From positions 47,980,228 to 48,044,227 of the forward strand of contig OX457029.1 in NCBI GenBank assembly GCA_949752745.1: DNA of 64,000 nucleotides, written 5' to 3'. How positions within the stretch are numbered: the first letter of the stretch is position 1; each line of letters begins with the position of its first letter. Both the position numbers and the translations under genes were made by a program. This DNA is from Protula sp. h YS-2021. Its lineage: Eukaryota > Annelida > Polychaeta > Sabellida > Serpulidae. The notes beneath the pieces are model-generated. The model was given only the letters and a program-made list of their open reading frames with translations. It did not search any database and was not told where the DNA came from. Below, in pieces: positions 33,336 through 44,891 of the stretch.

Positions 33336-34519
33336 TCTCTACTGGACATTTGCTAAATGTATTTTCGTGCCTTGGTCAAAAAATAAATGTGTCACATCTG
33401 GCTGGATCTAGATCTGTTTCACTTCTGTTTGAAAGAAGACATTGGACCCTAAGTTATCTGGAACAAATTCAGAGTTTTTACAAGGAACGTTCTTTGCCTG
33501 TCATGGCGACTGAGCCTCCATTCAAGCTCAGAGCCTGGCTCCCAAGTCAATTTCAAAACAGGGAGATTTGAAAGAGAGCATCTATAGCATTTCTTATGTT
33601 GCATGATTGCTTTGATTATTGTCAGTTCTGGGCGCTTACGCCAGTTTCTTATGTTACAATATCTACATATTAATCACGTCGAACACTCGTAATAACTTGC
33701 AATTTCCTAGATGAGTGGAAAAAGGGAAATTTGCTCACTACCTACATTGATTGCATCAATGAGTCATCCGTCAGGCAAAATACAATACCCTGTATATGGC
33801 TTTACTGAGAAATCGTGTCGTAAACCTGTGAAACAACAAAGGGGTTTCAGACTCCGTGCGCAGGAACTTTGAACATGGGCCTTGATTTCTAACTCATTTA
33901 TTCGAAATACTAAGACCAGGAACAACTGGAGTCTTGCTTCTCGTCCCATTTTAAAAACACACACACAAACACACACAAATCCAACGGCTGATCGGCGATC
34001 TTTTTGTATTTTTTCTGGAATAAAATGACCCGGCAGTGCTGAACTTTATTTTTGAAAATTTCGGTGACCCGACATTTGTCAGGATTCTTGTTTTTTTATA
34101 CAAAATATGTTTTTTGTTGTTTTGTAAAATGATGATATGATAGAATACTAATATAATAAGTTTACAATTTATTACTTTGAATCATATGAAATGTTTCGTG
34201 TATCAAAAAACGAGTGCCGAAGACGAGAGCGCTACTTTTTTTACTCGAAATTGTTGTGACCCCACGGTGTTATTTTTTATCTTTTTAGTGATCCCGTCGG
34301 GGATGAGAAACAAAGTTATGTTTTCCTTGCCAAAATTGTTTTAAGTTGCATTGCTGTAGAAAGTGACAATGATAAGATGTCGTAGTTACTCCTCCGTTAA
34401 AGTATACTCCGTCCGCGGGTCATATTATGAAGTCAATTTTCGTGAATATGTGTCAAAAGTAGGCTGGAAAAACATATCCGCATATTTTACGTCCTCATTT
34501 TGGCCTATTTTTATAAGCA
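33336..34519. other. Intergenic stretch, no gene supported
   Basis: Includes ordinary short frames, an ACAC run at 33956-33978 and AT-rich DNA. No splice-supported coding segment. Confidence 0.4.
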
Positions 34520-34805
34520 ACCGTCATGGCTTCCATTTCCGGTGAGCGATAATATGGTGAAGTTGTTTGGTGGTCTGGTGGCCCCGACGTGTATAAGACA
34601 TAAATTAAATTTTCCGATGCTTATTCAACGGTGCATCAAATACAGTGATTAAGTTCCTGAACAACGTTGCTTATGAAGCGTCTGGGCAACGTTGCATCAC
34701 CGACCTTGATTAAACGTTGATCTCTGATGGCGACAATCAAAACCAAATAACGACCAGATTCAATGTTGCAACTTCAGATCAACGCTGGATCGACGCCGGA
34801 ATGCT
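34520..34805. mobile_element. MITE-like element C, copy 4
   Basis: Contains CAACGTTGC twice, TTAAACGTTGATC and AGATCAACGCTGGATCGACG, and ends in GCCGGAATGCTTACATGG, a degraded version of the family's terminal GGAATGTTTACTGGG. Its left part (34520-34565) matches the reverse complement of the start-codon region in copy 1. Confidence 0.6.
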
Positions 34806-35942
34806 TACATGGATTGAGAAGGCTAATTCCAGCAAGCCGCACACACTTACCTGGCGAAACCGACTCACAAATCAAATGCCGTTCTCATATTTCTTGCTGC
34901 CTCTGGTTTAATACAGGAAGCTGAACTAATTGAAGCTCATAACATAATCTACGCGGGCGGGAAATTCTGTCAATACTCAAGAGGGGGCACCGTAATTTCT
35001 CGTCAGGACATGTTATACGGTTTTGGGTGGGCTTTCATGGCTCCGGGGATACTATGTATATGTTACAGGGAATTCCTGTAATCATGGAATACGCGTATTC
35101 CCTGAAATGTTCACAGAATACACGTATTCGCTGCGACCGCCAGTCGCTAGCAAACGCTGACCAATAACAAATCGTAAAATCAAGTGAACTCTTGATTTAA
35201 AAATCCATAATCGCCATCATTGAATATTAATTAAGAAGAAAATTAACCATAAAAAAATAAAAACAGTTTAATCAATAAAATATACGTAAAGAAAGAAATC
35301 GCATTTCAATACCAACACACTCAAATACGAATTTTCGGTGCAGTTTCAATATACTCTTTGCTGTCATTTTCTTGCCAAGTGTGAATAACTGTTTTATGTA
35401 CCAACTACGGAATCGCATAAAACTATGTGAATACGTTAAAGTAGTTCATCTATACACTACTATATAGCCGTGTAGGTGACAACGGAAACAAAGGTAGCCG
35501 CAGGTTAAATATGTTTATTCCGTGTCACTGAATTTTCCAGCACTTGTTTTTGTAAATCAATTTTTGTATTTTGTTCTTTATTTTTAGTTAGTAGGTGGAT
35601 ACTGTTCAATTACTCATACCAGAAACAACAAGTTTCTGCATTACTATTTACATAGCTGAACGATTTGTTGGGAAAAGCAGGAAATGGTGTTTTAATCCCA
35701 TCCGTGATTAGACAACGGATTACACTGAGCAGATTTAATTTAAAAAGAATTGCTAGGGTTAACCCTGGCCCTGGATATAATACAACCAGTTGGGGGAGAT
35801 ATTGAGCTGTATCAAACCCGTAACCCCCCCCCCCCCACCACCCCCACCCCTTCCAACACCAAACAAACTAGTCATAAGAACTTTATAACACTGACACATT
35901 GGTTGCGTGTGGCGAACAAGTTTATATAAATCAACATGTAAT
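34806..35942. other. 3' flank of the CIMIP1-like gene
   Basis: AT-rich, no gene seen. A C13 run lies at 35824-35836. The 3' UTR of the minus-strand gene must lie here; candidate reverse-strand polyadenylation hexamers are several and undistinguished. Confidence 0.4.
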
Positions 35943-36233
35943 TTACAGTCCTTGCTGGGGCCAGTTAAAAACCTTAAGAATGGATTTCTTTCCTCTTGCC
36001 TTCTCATATTTCCCGTATTTGTCTAAGCGCGATTCAGAGTTTGCAGACTTCCACCCTATCAGTTTAGCAGTCGTGTTAGGGAACGAATCGCTGGCGCCGT
36101 TTATTGGCGGTAATTTTAGCGGTTTTTCCTTTTCTTCAGCCCTTTCTCGCGCAGGCACACGGATCTTTTCTGTTTCTTGACTATCCTTTGCAGCTTCTTG
36201 TCCTATTAGCTCCTGGTTCATATTTCGATAAAC
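35943..36233 (-). CDS. Last exon of a CIMIP1 (C20orf85)-like ciliary protein
   Basis: Minus strand: an AATTTCTTAG acceptor, then 96 codons in phase 0 and a TAA at 35943-35945. The N-terminal half is charged (RVPARERAEEKEKPLKLPP). The C-terminal half reads FPNTTAKLIGWKSA, a Leu-Asp-Lys-Tyr-Gly-Lys-Tyr stretch, and ends VFNWPQQGL. The TT..IGW+S block followed about 30 residues later by a terminal WP+QG is the pattern I know from C20orf85/CIMIP1, a small microtubule inner protein of ciliary doublets. Tryptophan spacing and end position agree; the upstream half does not align obviously. The function is therefore inferred. Upstream exon candidates are at 39703-39796, 40034-40065 and 41711-41807. 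Confidence 0.65.
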   Translation of the reverse strand, partial: VYRNMNQELIGQEAAKDSQETEKIRVPARERAEEKEKPLKLPPINGASDSFPNTTAKLIGWKSANSESRLDKYGKYEKARGKKSILKVFNWPQQGL

Positions 36234-36285
36234 CTAAGAAATTATTTAAAATTTAATTCATTAACAAATAGTAATGGCAATATAT

Positions 36286-36447
<162 letters not shown>

Positions 36448-37159
36448 AGATAGCTACAGATCGTTTATTAGGATAGTCATCAACAAAAACTACTCTGATT
36501 CGCACCACAATACTGACCACAAAACTTTTTTTCAACAGGGTTCCAAGTGAGTTTATGCATGTGCCTAGATTGCAATTTGAATTAAAGTCTTTTATTGCCA
36601 CATGAATACATAAAGAAGTCGTCCTTTGTGCATTAAATTAAAAAAAAATTACGTTATACGTTTCATTGATTGCAATTGTAAATTTATGGTAAAAAATCAT
36701 GCATGATTACATGTTAAAATGTTTGTAACTCTGGTCGCTCTGAGTCCGTCTGGATGAGAGAATTTTTTCAAACTAGTTAACTAGGTTACTAGGGTGCAAT
36801 TAACAGAGCTGAAAATGATACAAAATCGTTGTGAAGAGTTGCCATGTTGAATGGCCACATCTTTGGTCAGAAATGAAAGCGGTTTTGTTTATGACTACCA
36901 CAATGCATGATTTGGAATTTCAAGCCAACTGTCGAATTTTAACATTCTTAATTTGACAGATTGCCTGTGATATATAATTTATATCTCTATATTTAATATA
37001 CTGACGAACTAAAGAAAGTATACAAAATATTTTCACTACTTTTATCTTATTACATTGAAATTTACAACGAAATGTAATTGTATTTAAGTCTGACAAACCC
37101 AAAACACTGAAAAAAAAACCACAGTCTTTCGATGTTGCGAAAGTGTCGTTTGTAGACAA

Positions 37160-38130
37160 CGCAGGTGAGATTTTCTAAGTTCATGAAGTAGAGTCAACGT
37201 AGTGAATGTGTCATGGTCGCGTATGAGCTCCGCCTGCGTTACGAAGGGCTTGAACGAGACGTTGAATTGGGCAAATTAGTCGATCGATTCTCCACTGTGA
37301 ACAATGTTACCACTCTTCGATTAGCATTTGTAGAAGTTCTGCATAATTTCACAGAGTGGGATGTCTTTCGCACATCTTCTGTTCCAGAAGATCAAAGAGG
37401 TGTTGCAGTGGATTCGTATCCATGGAGAATATGGTAGCCGTGGTAACATGTTGACATTATCTGCTGCCAGATACTGAACTGTTCTAGCAACATGTTGTCG
37501 CGCGTTATCTTGTTAAAAATGATGCTATTGTTTGTTAGATATAGGGCACTACCTGCCCAGTAAGTACGGTATCGATATACCGATTTTCGGTTCGACTGCA
37601 ACCAATGAGCAGCAGCTGCGATTTCGAGCTGAACCATAACACAGCTGCCGCCAACCCTGTCAACTTGGGAAATACACTTTGGAATCTCTCTCTGATTCTC
37701 CAACAAACGCGCTGCGCCGCTCATGTCGGTATAAACTGAACCGAGATTCATTGGTAAACATTACTTGCACATAGTTGCGATGGGTGCACTATGGGTGCAC
37801 TCACCACTCTCAATTGACTTATCAGGTTATTGTTTGTGCCTGGCGTGTTCACCGCCGTTTCAAGTTGTGGGTTTGAAATCTGTTGGACAAGTGGATAAGT
37901 AGCATGGGTTGGTTTTCTGCAGTCGTAGTTACTTTTGGCCTAGCACTTCGCGGCCGATCTATCGTGCTTCCTGTTTCTTGGTTTCGCCGTTGCAAACAGT
38001 ATATTTTAGTTCAAGTGCACCCAAATCTGTTAATAATCATGTTCACATAACTTTCCACTTCGAGCTTTGATTATTTTGCTGACGATCATTTTCTGCAAGT
38101 CGTGGCATGCTTACTGGGCGTCGTGCAAAA
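37160..38130 (-). pseudogene. Tc1/mariner-type transposase, degenerate
   Basis: Read on the minus strand from an ATG at 38108, the pieces in order match a full-length Tc1-like transposase: MPRLAENDRQQ, a GRPKVTTTAE block ending the DNA-binding part, NRFQTHNL, VMFTNESRFSLYRHE, then QVDRVGGSCVMV, QDNARQHVARTVQYL and NMLPRLPYSP. Frames shift repeatedly and several stops interrupt it. The first catalytic residue, usually Asp in FTDES, is Asn here; the second (QDNAR) is kept. The element sits in the presumed intron of the CIMIP1-like gene. I could not define its terminal inverted repeats. The open frame on the opposite strand at 37213-37437 is its shadow. Confidence 0.85.
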
Positions 38131-38404
38131 AATTTTCAATGAGACACCTTTCCGGCTTTTCAAGAACCTAAAGTTTATGGTGAAAAACTAAACATAATAT
38201 TGATCAAACAATACGCAAGGTGATCAGTTTGATCACAGTAAACAAACGGCATTTACGCATGTTTGCAATGCCTGAAAAAGGTGCTAATTGAAGTCAGTAC
38301 TCCAAATTAGAGGACAATCCTATTTTAAAAATTTAAGAATCCAGACATATTCATATTCCAAGATATCGAAACAATTTAATGTATACTTTCTTTTGCTCGT
38401 CAGT

Positions 38405-38407
<3 letters not shown>

Positions 38408-38450
<43 letters not shown>
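38408..38450. repeat. (TA)n microsatellite
   Basis: About 21 uninterrupted TA units within AT-rich intron sequence. Confidence 0.95.
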
Positions 38451-38453
<3 letters not shown>

Positions 38454-39702
38454 CTGTACCTTGTATAAAAATCCCCAGTTTTCTGGCCACTTCCTCGCCG
38501 CCGATTGCATTTCACGGCGAACATAATCTTTCCATATTTCATCGTTGTGTACAAAATTACAAACGTGTCTTCCCATGCTGCAAGCACAGACTAGTCTACA
38601 AAAAAATGTTATTTAACCTGTATTATTTTACTAATCAAATGGGAATGAGTAAGTAAAAATCGTTAAAGGTGAATTGAAATTTGAACCCATTTGAGACAAA
38701 TCATCATTGGTGTGGAACGACCTTTGCTACGCACGTTACTACCATACATAAAAATTACCGTGCTCCTGTCAAAAACGTTTTCAAAACTCTGACAAGTTTA
38801 CAAAATGTCAGACCATTTTCCAGGAGACTCTAGTGCTTTTTATTCTGTTTAGTTTCCATATGGCATGTTTATGTATGGGCTAGTCATCTTGCTCTATAAT
38901 AGATTGGATATGATTTATCCATCATAGGTCACTCCTACACTTCAGATTCTTGTACATGTTGCACCGCAATTTTATTGTCTCTTGGAGTAAAACAGGTTTC
39001 TTGTATATTACTACTTTCACATTACTCTAATATTGACGTTAGGAGTACTTTCCATCTCAAGTAATCACTTAGAGAAGTTGTTATCCTGGGCCATATGCAA
39101 TTATTTAATACAACGTCATAAAAGGCACTATACAAAAAATATGGGAATTTGGGAAATGTGTGAACTGTTTATCACAAATTCATATGAAAATCGAATGATC
39201 ACATGATTCAGTTATGTGATAGATAAGCTAAGACAACAGTTTTTCATACCGTGATAAATGCTAACAAAGCAGGTCAGTTGCAACCATAAGTGGTCTTCTG
39301 TGCTTAATTAATTCAATAACATTCAAACCCAACTGATTTTACCACTCATTTAAGTTTCACAAATGCACTTAAAACGGTGCGCGTCTTTATGCAACAGCAT
39401 ACGCCCCTCGAGTTTTGTCGAAGTAATGAATATTGACTGTGCAAAAAGCTAGTCGCACATGCCATAATTAACTGATTATGGAAAAAAAACATAAAAACAT
39501 CTTTATATCAAGAAGTAGTACTGAAGATGAAAATATAAGACAGTGGAATTATGTTGTCTGGTGTTCAACTTGTATTTCCCTCTAGTGCTGTTATCACCTC
39601 TTTGATCGCTGAATAGAGTGCCATGAGTGATCATTTAATAGTAATCTCTGTAAATTCTTTATCAGACCGACGTAGGCATTTAGGTTTACGATAATAATTT
39701 AC

Positions 39703-39796
39703 ATATGAATCGGCTGTGATTTGAGGTTTATTGTCAACGACAGGATAAACAACAAGAGGAGAAGGGCTTAAGAACACATCGTAGTTGGTATGCTCT
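39703..39796 (-). CDS. Candidate internal exon of the CIMIP1-like gene
   Basis: Minus strand: an acceptor after a long T-run (TTTTTTTTAG), one base plus 31 codons (starting EHTNYDVFLSPSP, ending KPQITADSY), then a GTAAAT donor in phase 0, which fits the phase-0 start of the exon at 36233. If the donor is not used, the frame continues to a TGA near 39631 and this would be a terminal exon of a separate gene. Composition is coding-like; homology to the CIMIP1 family is not evident. Confidence 0.4.
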
Positions 39797-40033
39797 CTAA
39801 AAAAAATATTTATGGATCGCGATACCAATGCCAGTGATAATAAAAACGCATAGTGATCATTTCTATATCTGCAACGTGTTTCATTCATACATATGGTATT
39901 AAGAAATTGCAAACTTCAGTATTTTACTCAGTTTGACTATGACAAAAAATTCAGAATACCTAAGCAGTCTATCAGTCTCAATTGCGTTACTGGACATACC
40001 TGAGAATAGTGTAATTTCAGAAAAATTACTCAC

Positions 40034-40065
40034 AAATAGGGAAAATAGACAGAACTGGTGTGAAT
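40034..40065 (-). CDS. Candidate 32-nt exon of the same gene
   Basis: Between an AAACAG acceptor and a GTGAGT donor, minus strand. Phase 0 to phase 2 (IHTSSVYFPY plus two bases), which bridges the exon at 41711-41807 (ends phase 0) and the one at 39703-39796 (starts phase 2). The acceptor lacks a good pyrimidine tract. Confidence 0.3.
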
Positions 40066-41710
40066 CTGTTTGTATTATATCTCAAATATATTGTAAATAC
40101 ATCGCATCACTTATTTGTCAAACCGTTTTTTTTAACGCAGTCACAGAAAGGGACACCTTTGGGGGTTCCTGTGCGCAGGAATAATATTCCAATATTGATT
40201 CCAGATTAGAATTTGCTGGTAAACTACATTCGATTGCATCGCAAACTATGCAGTCTGATCACTGAAGTATATCTAATGATGCTCCTTGAAATATATGTTC
40301 CTAGATTAAGCTTGATATCCAGTTGCAAACCTCACAAACTGATAATTCCTATAAAATCTAGAAGTTTACTATTTTTAGGCAAGCTAGCAAATTTAAGTAA
40401 CTTATTCTTCTTCAGCGGGGACTCGCGCAACCAGATGGAAAGAAGAACAGATATATTTGGAACATATAATTTACATGTTAACTTCTAAACTCACAGCAAT
40501 ACAATGTTTAGTTGGTTAAATTTTCAACCTCTTGGTTAGCAGAAACAACATATTTGAAACATATTTGAAACGATAACAGTGATTTAAATAAGTTGTGAGC
40601 GATTTCTATGTAACTGAAAAGACAAACCAAAAATGTGGGGTAGCTGGGTGCCATTCAATCATCTTACATATCAGACAATCCTCCGACAGTATAATTTTTT
40701 GCTTAGCTTTTAGTTTGAAGATTATAAAGTGATAAATTGTAAAGTGATTCCATTAAGAATCGAGCATACTAAGCGCTTGTTTCGGAAACGAAAATCAAGA
40801 ATTTTGCACGCAAGTAGTCATTTAATGCCTAAACACACAGCAAACGGTTGTCTACTTGCATTTTTTATCAATTAATTAAACAGAAGGACTTCGTTACCTT
40901 TTTATGAGGGGTTACTTAGTTATTCGCTATAAATTTTAAATATTCTTTGTGTAAAAACATGAGGATTATACATAATTATCATCGTTTTAAAATAAGATAA
41001 ATAATTTCTCAAAAACTTAAGAGGTCTAGAGCAATGAAAAATGACATAGTAATAGTCCACAAAATTATCATACCTCAAAACCTGGAATATTGTATCCAAC
41101 TATGCGCAACTTCTATCGGACAATATGAGCACATCACTTTTCAAATATTCAAAAAGGCAGCTATAAAAAGTATATTTACCCACAGTAGTTATGAATGTTT
41201 TCAAGGCCTCGCAGGACGAAAACAATGCGCTGAACAAACTACCAGCAAAGAAATTAATTTTTGGAAACACTACAAGACAGCCAACCGAATATCGATTGCC
41301 AGATGTTAAAACAAATAGACCACAAGAACTCTTTTATTTCTAGTTTGTTCAACTATCAATGACAAAATTTAAGTATTCTTGAAGGTTTGTTGACAAAAAA
41401 ATTCATGGCTTATACTGAGAAAAATATAAATAATAAAATAGAGTGGAATCGAAATAATAATAATAATAGTAATAATAATAATAATAATTACTGGAATGAC
41501 ACAAAAAATGTAACAGTATCAAGTCAATTCCCTATTAGACTGCTACAAAATCTGAAGCATGTATGTTTTGTTGTTCAAGCAACTGAAAAGAAGGTTTCAA
41601 GAATGAATGAATCAAAATATGTTACAGCTACAATATCTAAGATACTGTCCTGATCTTATTGTCACACTGAAGCAAAAAAAAAAAAAAAATAGTTAAAAAT
41701 TGCCTCTTAC

Positions 41711-41807
41711 CGCAATATTCCTATAAGATGAAAAGTAAGATTTCCTTAAAGTATTTATTTCGTCTTCACATTCGCTTGCACTAAAATAATTTGCTAAGGC
41801 AACTCTC
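41711..41807 (-). CDS. Candidate internal exon of a minus-strand gene
   Basis: Minus strand: an ATTGTTTCAG acceptor, 97 bases with only one open frame, then a GTAAGA donor. It encodes RVALANYFSASECEDEINTL followed by RKSYFSSYRNIA. Splice sites and amino-acid composition are both good. There is no in-frame ATG before an upstream stop, so another exon must precede it, to the right and hence overlapping or beyond the start of the plus-strand gene at 42058. Assignment to the CIMIP1-like gene rests on compatible phases only. Confidence 0.5.
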
Positions 41808-42057
41808 CTGAAACAATGTTAATATGACGTTGTAAGTGGAATTGTCATGTTACGTCACAATCAATATGAGTGTTGTTAAAAACTGAAAGATCACAAACTC
41901 GTATGCAGTAATAATACATAATAACAAACACTGAAAGCTAAAAAAATGTTTGCTGTCCAACTAAACTGATCAGAGTTCATATCAAAGTAAAAAAGAGTGA
42001 AATAACAAAAAATTTTGTAAACGACAACCGGATGTTGTCAGTTGACAACGTTTAAAA

Positions 42058-42244
42058 ATGGCGACCACCGTGCAAAATTTTGGGGTTTCTGCCGAAAAAC
42101 TTCAATTTTCTGGATCATCAGAAGAAGATATGGGATATGCCAAGACTTTTTGGCAATCGGTTCAACTTCTTCCGCCCATGGAATCTCGTTTAGTTTCGAA
42201 TGATATCAGTCAAAGGCTGAGAGCAGCCCCACCGGGGCACCAAC
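42058..42244 (+). CDS. Exon 1 of a five-exon gene, 251-aa charged protein
   Basis: ATG in good context (AAAAATGG) at 42058; 62 codons plus one base to a consensus GTGAGT donor. The five exons join without a frame break: 42058-42244, 42407-42622, 43430-43471, 44169-44299 and 44712-44891 (756 nt with stop). The protein begins [19 protein letters not shown]. It has no signal peptide or membrane segment, a basic middle (exon 2), a strongly charged predicted helix (exon 4) and an acidic tail (exon 5), which suggests a soluble nuclear or cytoplasmic protein that acts by binding partners. I do not recognise the family. Gene start and end are both inside the window, so this is a complete model; alternative splicing cannot be judged. 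Confidence 0.75.
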
Positions 42245-42406
42245 GTGAGTACGGTACAAGTACGACCCGAAATTGATGAAGACATGAGAATGAGAAATTT
42301 GATCTGAATGGATTGAAACCTACTTAACACATATTTCAATTGCATGGCCTTTGCATCCTATACTGTGCAAAGTATATTTCATAACATTGTATGTGTATTA
42401 CTCTAG

Positions 42407-42622
42407 TCCCAGAGGACCCTTTCTATCTTCCTAGGACAGAAAGGGTCACAGTTCCTGCAATAGAAATGGCCATTGATCTCAATTTTCGAGGCTTTGGATC
42501 TTTCGGCGCACGTTCAAGGACACCGAGGCTCGAGCTGGCAGGCCTTTTCTTTAAAAGCACACTGAGAAGTAACCTAGCGCATTATTTCCGACCTCGGCGA
42601 AACTCCCAAACTAGAGAAACGC
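42407..42622 (+). CDS. Exon 2 of the same gene
   Basis: The acceptor TTACTCTAG restores the frame (phase 1). It encodes PEDPFYLPRTERVTVPAIEM and a basic region with Gly-Phe-Gly and Arg-Pro-Arg-Arg. The donor CGC/GTGGTT is weak but gives exactly the phase needed by exon 3; without splicing the frame stops 15 bases later. A second acceptor-like CTTCCTAG lies inside the exon. Confidence 0.65.
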
Positions 42623-42906
42623 GTGGTTTTGCAACTTAGGATTCACTGTTGTTGTGGGCGATAATGAGGGATTCGATATTCTGATCTCAAAAAAAAAAAA
42701 CAATTTTTTTCAGCAAAAAATTGTTATCTGACCATAGAACTTGTGCACCATAATTTTTAACAGGGCCATTTATGTGATGCACCCTTTCTAAAATGACGTC
42801 GCTGGCCCCAATCGTGCGCCGAGATTTGAAAATTGACATTAGTGAGATTTCCTATTATAGGAACCTATAGGAACCTAATTTATCATCACATGAGTTGACT
42901 ATATTG

Positions 42907-42950
42907 TATAAAATCTCTACACCTATAAATTATGGTGTAGAGATTTTATA
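42907..42950. other. 17-bp perfect hairpin in intron 2
   Basis: TATAAAATCTCTACACC, a 10-base loop, then its exact reverse complement. Flanking GACTA...AGTC extends it imperfectly. It is probably a tiny palindromic MITE; a hairpin this regular in an intron could also be processed as a small RNA. Confidence 0.8.
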
Positions 42951-43429
42951 GTCTAGTAACAATTCTATACTGATAAAAATATTTTCTTTTATGATGTGGG
43001 TTGCGAACCCCCACCCCCATCCCCCCCCCCCCCATTATATTCCACAACAACTATAAATACACACTTGCAAAAGTACTCCATATTCAGATTGGGAATTTCG
43101 TCGAAATTCTTCTCACTGTGGTTTTTTTTAAAACTAAAAGCCTGAGAGTTTGTACCTCGGTGCCCTGATTCATGCCATAGCCTGAAGATTTAACATCCAT
43201 AGGCATATCGATCATCAGACCAGGGATCCTTTAGTCCTTGGGAGAAAGAAAATGACTGCTGAGATCATGTAATCACAAGCGCAAACGCTGTTTTCAGAAT
43301 CAACGGAAACATTTTCAGTTCTGTCAATTTCGATGTACTGTTCAATGTCATGTGCTCCCCGCAAGCAACAGCGTTAGGCGCATACTGTTTAAGACAAATC
43401 TAAGTTATACGTTTTATTTTTTTTTACAG

Positions 43430-43471
43430 CTACAAATCGCGTGGGGCCAAAGAGAGAAGAGGATCCAGCAG
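43430..43471 (+). CDS. Exon 3 (42 nt) of the same gene
   Basis: A very strong acceptor (T-run then ACAG) and a GTTAGA donor. It is symmetrical (phase 1 on both sides) and encodes TNRVGPKREEDPA, so it could be skipped without losing frame. Confidence 0.65.
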
Positions 43472-44168
43472 GTTAGAAGACGTGATTTTTAGATAACTAT
43501 TTGTATCTGTGCTAAATTTGGTAGGAAGGCAACCCGTACCTGGTTTACCTGGAAAACCGAAATGAGTATTTCTTGCTTATTCGTCATCATAAGAGTATTC
43601 ACGAACACACATGTGATATGTAATGTTCTTCACTAGAATTACGGGACTTTCACAAGTGTAACATGATGTCAATTCAACAGCAGGAGTGTAATGGTTTAGG
43701 TCATATCTAAACATACAGCACCTTACCTGTACTTACTTTTAACTGGAGGTTAAACAAATGTTATGTTATTGTACAAAAATGGTTAAATTTTGTCTGTTTA
43801 TCTCTATAATTGACACACTTTTGACGTGATTCCTGTTCACTAATAAACCAAATAATACTTAATTATTGTCTTTCTTCCTTTCCCTGTTCAGCGAGCAATG
43901 TGTAAAGAAGAAGAAATGAGTAAACGAAAAAAATCAGCATCCGAATAACTAAAAATTTACCAATAAAACTTCAAGGTGAATAGGGCATAAATGTGTCAAA
44001 TAGGGGCAAAATGGTGGTCTCGTCCACACTTTCGATGACATTGGTGTATGCAAATATGTCGAAACGTAAATATTCTATTGTTATTCATAAAAATTGCGAA
44101 CTGGTGCTATTACATTCGTTGTAATGTATCGGGATACTGTATGCGAATGTGTTTGTATTTTTACACAG

Positions 44169-44299
44169 TACTTACTAAGTTTTTGGAAAAGGCGCGACAA
44201 GAGCAGTGCCTGGAACAGAGAAAACGCAATGAGCGCTTTTCCCATTTACGAGAAGAAGACCGCGCTTTGCTGCATAAGCACAGAGCCGAGCGTATTGAG
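44169..44299 (+). CDS. Exon 4 of the same gene
   Basis: Acceptor TTTTTACACAG, donor GTATGC. Encodes a highly charged helix (LTKFLEKARQEQCLEQRKRN, then LREEDRALLHKHRAERIE), likely coiled coil. Ends in phase 0. Confidence 0.75.
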
Positions 44300-44711
44300 G
44301 TATGCTGTAAATAAATGTGGGTTGGAATTGGGAACTCTGCACTTTCACCCAAACTTTGGTTAAATTTGTCAACACAGTTGTAGGCATAGGTACTTTTCAG
44401 TTGGAAGGAAATTAAAAAATAAATATTCAAATGCTAAACGTCAGACGAGTTCTCTAGCTGTTGACACGGCCAGACATCGTCAACAGAAGATGTTACGGGG
44501 GTAACTGTATAGCGGACTACTGGAAAGCTGGTCGGTGTCATCAGCGCAGTACATTGGAAGAAATCTTAGGGTCACGTATTGAGGTGTAACATTCTTCTTG
44601 CTTCCCATTTGAGATCTGAAAGACAATTTTTCATTTTAAATCGAAAATTTAATACGGAACATCCTTGTATGACGACACCAGACACAATTTTCACACTATT
44701 TTTTTTTTCAG

Positions 44712-44891
44712 CGAGAAAAAATATCTGACCACCGCGGTTTACAAGAACCGGAAATGCCGGCACAACCAGCTTTGGATGATCCTTTCATTTTCCGTGAAAT
44801 GGACGAGGATATAAGAGAAACTACTCTAAAAGAAATTGAACAGTTTGAGCAGTCAAAGGGCTTATCGATACAGGATGATGATTCTGATTAA
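44712..44891 (+). CDS. Exon 5 (last) of the same gene
   Basis: The acceptor follows a T10 tract (TTTTTTCAG). Encodes 59 residues and a TAA. Acidic end with DDPFIFREMDEDIRETTLKE and a final IQDDDSD. The first AATAAA downstream on this strand is at 45548-45553. Confidence 0.75.
   Translation, partial: REKISDHRGLQEPEMPAQPALDDPFIFREMDEDIRETTLKEIEQFEQSKGLSIQDDDSD

Noticed and set aside
37213..37437. Plus-strand ORF with ordinary composition
   Set aside because: Lies antisense to the degenerate Tc1-like transposase, whose motifs are unmistakable on the minus strand.
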